A stretch of DNA of 64,000 nucleotides from Oligosphaera ethanolica (lineage in GTDB: Bacteria; Verrucomicrobiota; Lentisphaeria; Oligosphaerales; Oligosphaeraceae): positions 4,252,227-4,316,226 of the forward strand of contig NZ_JAUSVL010000001.1 in NCBI RefSeq assembly GCF_030814695.1, written 5' to 3'. Positions 60,058 to 64,000 of the stretch are shown here, piece after piece. Every line of letters starts with the position of its first letter. Positions within the stretch are counted from its first letter, which is position 1. Position numbers and translations under genes: made by a program. The notes beneath the pieces are model-generated. The model did no database searches. It worked only from the letters and a program-made list of their open reading frames with translations, and was not told where the DNA came from.

Positions 60058-61822
60058 GTCGCATGGGTCTAGGGCCTCACTGACACCCGATCAGCCTTGC
60101 GTAAGCGTTCCCGGGTTTACTACCCTCGCGGCACAGGACAGATCCCGGCCGTCCCCGACGCGCGCCTGTCTCCCGGCCGTGGTGCGGGCGTCCCGCCCGC
60201 ACCGTCGCATGGGATAAGGAACCTCACACGACCTCCTAACGGCCACACGCAGACGTGCCCGATTACATCATGGACAGTATGGACAGTATGGACGCTATGG
60301 ACAACACCCCGCATGATGTCCCTTTGGGAGCGGCGCCGCGAAGCGGCAGAAGCGCTGAAAGCGCGAAACATACCAGCCCAGGGCAAGCAGCGCTGAAAGC
60401 GCGCGCCGCCCTGGGTAGCGCGCCCATTATGGCCGTGTTCCTCGGCCCATTCGGTCCCAGTCGGCGCAGCTGACTGGGGCCGAATGGGCAATGGAACCCA
60501 TCCTTCTGGTATGCACTGTCGCCCCCCTCAGGCTGCCCGGAGGTGGAGAACGCGTTCCAGGAAAGGAAACTTTTTCATCCTTTTGAGGTTGATAAGTATA
60601 ACCAAACGTAGCGCCAAAAGAAGACCAGGTGTCGCCGGATGATGGCCAGCACTGGTGGCAGCAATACGGTCAAATTATCTGGCAACTGACAGTGCCCGAT
60701 TGCGTCCCGAGCTTTTCTCCCGGCCGTGGTGCGGGCGTCCCGCCCGCACCGTCGCATGGGGCCAGGTCCTCACACGACCTCCTAACGGCCACACGCAGAC
60801 GTGCCCGATTACGTCCCGAGCTTTTCTCCCGGCCGTGGTGCGGGCGTCCCGCCCGAACCGTCGCATGGGATAAGGAACCTCACACGACCTCCTAACGGCC
60901 ACACGCAGACGTGCCCGATTACGTCCCGAGCTTTTCTCCCGGCCGTGGTGCGGGCGTCCCGCGCCACGGCATGCCGTGGCGCTACCGAGTTGCGCGTGTG
61001 TTTCGCGATTGTGGTGCGGGCGTCCCGCCCGCACCGTCGCATGGGATAAGGAACCTCACACGACCTCCTAACGGCCACACGCAGACGTGCCCGATTACAT
61101 CATGGACAGTATGGACAGTATGGACGCTATGGACAACACCCCGCATGATGTCCCTTTGGGAGCGGCGCCGCGAAGCGGCAGAAGCGCTGAAAGCGCGAAA
61201 CATACCAGCCCAGGGCAAGCAGCGCTGAAAGCGCGCGCCGCCCTGGGTAACGCGCCCATTATGGCCGTGTTCCTCGGCCCATTCGGTCCCAGTCGGCGCA
61301 GCTGACTGGGGCCGAATGGGCAATGGAACCCATCCTTCTGGTATGCACTGTCGCCCCCCCTCAGGCTGCCCGGAGGTGGAGAACGCGTTCCAGGAAAGGA
61401 AACTTTTTCATCCTTTTGAGGTTGATAAGTATAACCAAACGTAGCGCCAAAAGAAGACCAGGTGTCGCCGGATGATGGCCAGCACTGGTGGCAGCAATAC
61501 GGTCAAATTATCTGGCAACTGACAGCGCCCGATTGCGTCCCGAGCTTTTCTCCCGGCCGTGGTGCGGGCGTCCCGCCCGCACCGTCGCATGGGGCCAGGT
61601 CCTCGCACGACCTCCTAACGGCCACACGCAGACGTGCCCGATTGCGTCCCGAGCTTTTCTCCCGGCCGTGGTGCGGGCGTCCCGCCCGCACCGTCGCATG
61701 GGATAAGGAACCTCACACGACCTCCTAACGGCCACACGCAGACGTGTCCAGCCGAAAACCGCAGGGACGGCGGTATGTGGGCGCTGAAAACAAAAGGCTG
61801 CAAGAAAGCCTGGCATCAATGA
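60058..61822. repeat. Non-coding repeat region with an ~833-bp tandem duplication
   Basis: A block beginning near 60181 (hairpin, then ataaggaacctcacacgacc) recurs from 61013 at a distance of 832-833 bp and stays almost identical for about 735 bp. Each copy has a tggacagta micro-repeat, the forward hairpin core with 45-nt hairpins at 60445-60489 and 61277-61321, a 200-bp unique stretch, then several ~110-bp modules with the 23-nt hairpin. In copy 1 one hairpin (from 60947) is broken by a palindromic insert, cgccacggcatgccgtggcg at 60962-60981. No gene is credible here. Confidence 0.88.
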
Positions 61823-61863
61823 CTGACCGATTACTTTTTCCCGTTTTTTTCGCGGCGCCATCC

Positions 61864-61891
61864 TTGCAAAATGCCCCGCCAGCGATAATTT
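61864..61891 (+). promoter_or_regulatory. Candidate promoter of the tRNA-Lys gene
   Basis: TTGCAA (61864-61869) and TAATTT (61886-61891) are 16 bp apart, 26 bp before the mature tRNA start, in the short unique stretch between the repeat region and the tRNA. Confidence 0.45.
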
Positions 61892-61917
61892 AATGCTCGT
61901 TGTTTTTGATAACACAC

Positions 61918-61993
61918 GCCTTCGTAGCTCAGTCGGTAGAGCAGCTGACTCTTAATCAGTTGGTCGACGGTTCGAATCCGCCCGAGGGCACCA
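61918..61993 (+). tRNA. tRNA-Lys (anticodon CTT)
   Basis: 76 nt including an encoded CCA. Acceptor stem GCCTTCG/CGAGGGC with one G-U, D stem GCTC/GAGC, anticodon stem GCTGA/TCAGT with loop CTCTTAA, anticodon CTT at loop positions 3-5 reading AAG, T loop TTCGAAT. The T stem GACGG/CCGCC has one A-C mismatch (positions 50-64). An integrase gene starts 136 bp downstream, so this tRNA is the probable integration site. Confidence 0.93.
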
Positions 61994-61997
61994 TCTT

Positions 61998-62041
61998 AAA
62001 CCGCTATCACAGCGCAAGTTGTGATAGCGGTTTATTTTTTT
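61998..62041 (+). terminator. Rho-independent terminator after tRNA-Lys
   Basis: Perfect 14-bp stem aaaccgctatcaca / tgtgatagcggttt (61998-62011, 62020-62033), 8-nt loop, then atttttttt. Starts four bases after the tRNA CCA. Confidence 0.92.
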
Positions 62042-62129
62042 GTGTACTGTGTTATGTTGTGTTATGAACGGTTTTGATCGTGCTCCGTTATACTGGAAAT
62101 TAACACAATCATAGCACAGGGGGTTAGCC

Positions 62130-63209
62130 ATGAAATTGTATCTTCGTGGCCAGGTGTGGTGGGTGACCCACTGGGACGGGAAAAAACAGACCAGAAAATC
62201 CACCGGTTGCACAGATAAATCGCAAGCCGAGGCGGTCGCTTTTTCCATTTTGGCGCCGATGCTTGCCGCCGGGGACGACCGGAAAATTGATGCCGTCGCT
62301 GAATCCATCAAGAAAAGTAAAGCGGTGGATCGGGCTGCCAACGCCTCCGGGTTGCGCATTGCTGATTGTTGGCGATTGCACCCGCATACTGGTCGTAATG
62401 GCCGCGAGCTGAAGCAGAGCAGTATTGACGCGGCGCAGATGTGCTGGAGGTTATTCGTTGAGTTTTGCGCTGAACGTGGACTGGTTACTGTTGCTGATGT
62501 GACGGCGTCGACGGCGGATGAGTTTCTCAAATCGCAAACCCCGAGGATGCGTGTCGTCTGCTATCTCTACTGTAGGGCAATGTTCGCGCGCCTGGGGGGG
62601 AAGCAACCATTTATCAGCAAACCCTCCGCATCAACGCCGGTGCATCGTGAGCCGCTGACGCGCGAGCAGATCAGTGCGCTGTTAGCCAGGGTCGATGCCC
62701 TGGCGACCGCGAAGCCCGTACACGCTGATGCCCCCGAGTTTGCCACTTTCACTCGGTTTTTGCTTTACACTGGCATGCGCTTGGGCGACGCGGCGACGAT
62801 GCGTGTGGTTCAGGTTGATTACGAAGCTGGAACCATTGAACGTATCATGGCAAAAACAACTCGCCCTGTACGCTTCCCTCTGCACCCTGATATCATCAAC
62901 CGTTTGCCACGCGAGGGAAACTTTTTGTTTCCATCGATGGCGGCGCAATATCAGCGCGACAAGATAGTCATTTCGCGCCGTTTTTCCCGAGCTATGAAAT
63001 CATGCAGCATCAAGGGCGATGCGCACCAATACTGTGCCCACGCGCTCAGGACGACGTTCGCTTCTATTTGCGCCGAGAACGGCATCCCTTTGGCTGTAAT
63101 CCAGAGTTGGCTGGGGCACAACTGCCCCAGTGTGACGCGCATTTATGCTCGCATTGAGGACATGCGCGCGAAACGCGCCGCCTTGGCTAAATTTCCGACG
63201 CTTGGATAA
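62130..63209 (+). CDS. int: Tyrosine recombinase (phage/island integrase)
   Basis: 359 aa. The N-terminal arm-binding-like part is short (MKLYLRGQVWWVTHWDGKKQ). A core-binding SAM-like domain spans about 95-160 and the catalytic domain about 170-345. Catalytic residues are Arg in LLYTGMRLGDAATM, His and Arg in HALRTTFASICAENG, His in SWLGHNCPSVTR and Tyr in IYARIED. It would integrate and excise DNA at the adjacent tRNA-Lys. AGGGGG precedes ATG 62130. It marks the left end of a genomic island or prophage that extends past the window. Confidence 0.94.
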   Translation: MKLYLRGQVWWVTHWDGKKQTRKSTGCTDKSQAEAVAFSILAPMLAAGDDRKIDAVAESIKKSKAVDRAANASGLRIADCWRLHPHTGRNGRELKQSSIDAAQMCWRLFVEFCAERGLVTVADVTASTADEFLKSQTPRMRVVCYLYCRAMFARLGGKQPFISKPSASTPVHREPLTREQISALLARVDALATAKPVHADAPEFATFTRFLLYTGMRLGDAATMRVVQVDYEAGTIERIMAKTTRPVRFPLHPDIINRLPREGNFLFPSMAAQYQRDKIVISRRFSRAMKSCSIKGDAHQYCAHALRTTFASICAENGIPLAVIQSWLGHNCPSVTRIYARIEDMRAKRAALAKFPTLG

Positions 63210-63267
63210 AAAAGGCCCCGGCGACCACGGGGGAAGAGAGGGAGGGAGGGGGAGTGATCGCCGGGGC
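63208..63267 (-). terminator. Rho-independent terminator, convergent side of the integrase
   Basis: gccccggcga (63215-63224) pairs with tcgccggggc (63258-63267), with a purine-rich loop of gaggga repeats. On the minus strand the stem is followed by six T residues. It ends transcripts of the two minus-strand genes that converge with int. Confidence 0.75.
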
Positions 63268-63283
63268 AAGAATAGTATAGCGC

Positions 63284-63691
63284 CTATTTCGACCAGCGCA
63301 AAGCACTGGCGGCGAGTCTTCCGACCGCGCAGAACCGCCGGTGCTCAAACACCGGCTTGCCGCCCTCGACGGGCCGCGTGACGTTCCACGCGGCGTAACA
63401 TTCCACGCCGCTCCACTCGCTCTTCTGCACAGCGTCCTGCGCCGTCCGCGCGAGGGCTTCTTGCATTGGAGCCGCCCAAACACCGATAATGGCGGCGGCG
63501 TTGTGCTCGGCAGCGAGTCCGAGAAGGGCCTGGCCGATGGCGTACACGTCGCCGTCGTCCATGATGTTGCGGGCCCCAAGTTCAATGCCCTGATCGAGGG
63601 CGACGACATTCCAGCCGCGTTGCTCGCACTCAGCGAGCTGCGTGGCGGTCGGCTGATGGCGCGAGAACCAAATCACATTCTTCTTTTCCAT
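63284..63691 (-). CDS. Hypothetical protein of the integrated element
   Basis: 135 aa, no signal peptide. It begins KKNVIWFSRHQPTATQLAEC and continues GWNVVALDQGIELGARNIMD, then AIIGVWAAPMQEALARTAQD and VECYAAWNVTRPVEGGKP. Alternating hydrophobic strands and helices suggest a small alpha/beta (Rossmann-like) fold. The 'WFSRHxPTxxQ' opening is a pattern I associate with small phage or conjugative-element proteins without known function. It shares a strand with the next gene, 14 bp apart, so they form an operon within the island. Confidence 0.7.
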   Translation of the reverse strand: MEKKNVIWFSRHQPTATQLAECEQRGWNVVALDQGIELGARNIMDDGDVYAIGQALLGLAAEHNAAAIIGVWAAPMQEALARTAQDAVQKSEWSGVECYAAWNVTRPVEGGKPVFEHRRFCAVGRLAASALRWSK

Positions 63692-63705
63692 GATCTTCCC
63701 CTTTT

Positions 63706-64000
63706 TCAGATTTTGCCCGTCCTGCGGGCGTTGTGGAGCGCTATGCGGCGCTTCTTCTCAGACAGTGCCTGCCACTCGGCAGGCGACATTCCTAGCAGGG
63801 CGGCCGTTTTGGCTTCCTGCTCGGCGGCGATTCGCGCCGATTCGGCCGCCTTGGCTTCTGCTGCCGCTTTGGCTTTCGCCGCTTCCTCTGCGGCAATTTC
63901 TGCCTCGAGCGCGGCCATCTCGGCGGTTTCGCGGTCGGCCTTGGCCTTTGCGGCCGGCGCGGCCAGCATGATCGCCACCAGCTCATCGGTCGATAGGGCC
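63706..64000 (-). CDS. Ala/Glu/Lys-rich coiled-coil protein, partial at window edge
   Basis: The frame is open to the right edge, so the start is outside the window or at GTG 63978. At least 97 codons are visible. A long helix of Ala, Glu and Lys (KAKADRETAEMAALEAEIAA, EEAAKAKAAAEAKAAES) is followed by LLGMSPAEWQALSEKKRRIA and a basic end. It is probably a small structural or DNA-associated protein of the integrated element. Function unknown. Confidence 0.6.
   Translation of the reverse strand, partial: ALSTDELVAIMLAAPAAKAKADRETAEMAALEAEIAAEEAAKAKAAAEAKAAESARIAAEQEAKTAALLGMSPAEWQALSEKKRRIALHNARRTGKI

Overview
Organism. The window is GC-rich bacterial DNA. The best single clue to its origin is the prepilin-type protein at 35433-36134, whose [19 protein letters not shown] start and terminal ADGHVG motif are typical of Lentisphaerota and neighbouring Verrucomicrobia/Planctomycetes (PVC) bacteria. 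A Bacteroidetes-like short GlmU homologue, orphan right-handed beta-helix proteins, a DUF6785-like transporter and many mosaic intergenic repeats agree with this. A Gram-negative envelope is implied by a complete ydbH-ynbE-ydbL set. No rRNA genes and no CRISPR array were seen.

Layout. 1-6062 (+): a repeat-tailed membrane protein, a histidine kinase, nagA and dxs. 6063-9097 (-): mutM, split by a 2158-bp insertion sequence with perfect 16-bp inverted repeats and a 4-bp duplication. 9202-14117 (-): an MscS channel, an AraC regulator, a short-chain dehydrogenase and a sirtuin. 14717-16828 (+): purM and a family-4 uracil-DNA glycosylase. 17972-22833 (-): a UroD-superfamily protein and a 1202-aa membrane protein. 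24633-31776 (+): a uronate catabolism cluster (oxidoreductase, uxaC, phosphoesterase, kdgK, KDPG/KDPGal aldolase, secreted GH5). 32632-35141 (+): a TM-helix channel protein and a beta-helix lipoprotein. 35433-57521 (-): a pseudopilin, a secreted beta-helix protein, a GlmU-like protein and glmM, a clan GH-A hydrolase, ydbL-ynbE-ydbH, a secreted lyase-like protein, an unusual two-gene ABC importer and a DUF6785-like transporter. 57676-61822: hairpin repeats, a second IS and a large tandem duplication. 61918-64000: tRNA-Lys followed at once by a tyrosine recombinase, the left edge of an integrated element.

Repeats. About ten intergenic elements share a modular core of GAA-loop hairpins. One module is an 18-bp (effectively 21-bp) hairpin of exactly 45 nt, found 11 times with many paired compensatory changes. 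The elements end in inverted repeats of the type GTAATCGGTCA, and one has an exact 8-bp target duplication, so they look like non-autonomous transposons whose inner structure is under selection. A second family of 23-nt hairpins also covaries, and one copy is exactly duplicated on either side of the second IS.

How the genes work together. The cell appears to degrade uronate-containing polysaccharide: secreted hydrolases or lyases and beta-helix proteins release sugars, a fused binding-protein/permease importer and a multi-span transporter take up products, and UxaC, KdgK and aldolase feed central metabolism. NagA, GlmM and the GlmU-like protein handle amino sugars for the envelope, and YdbH/YnbE/YdbL would move lipid to the outer membrane.
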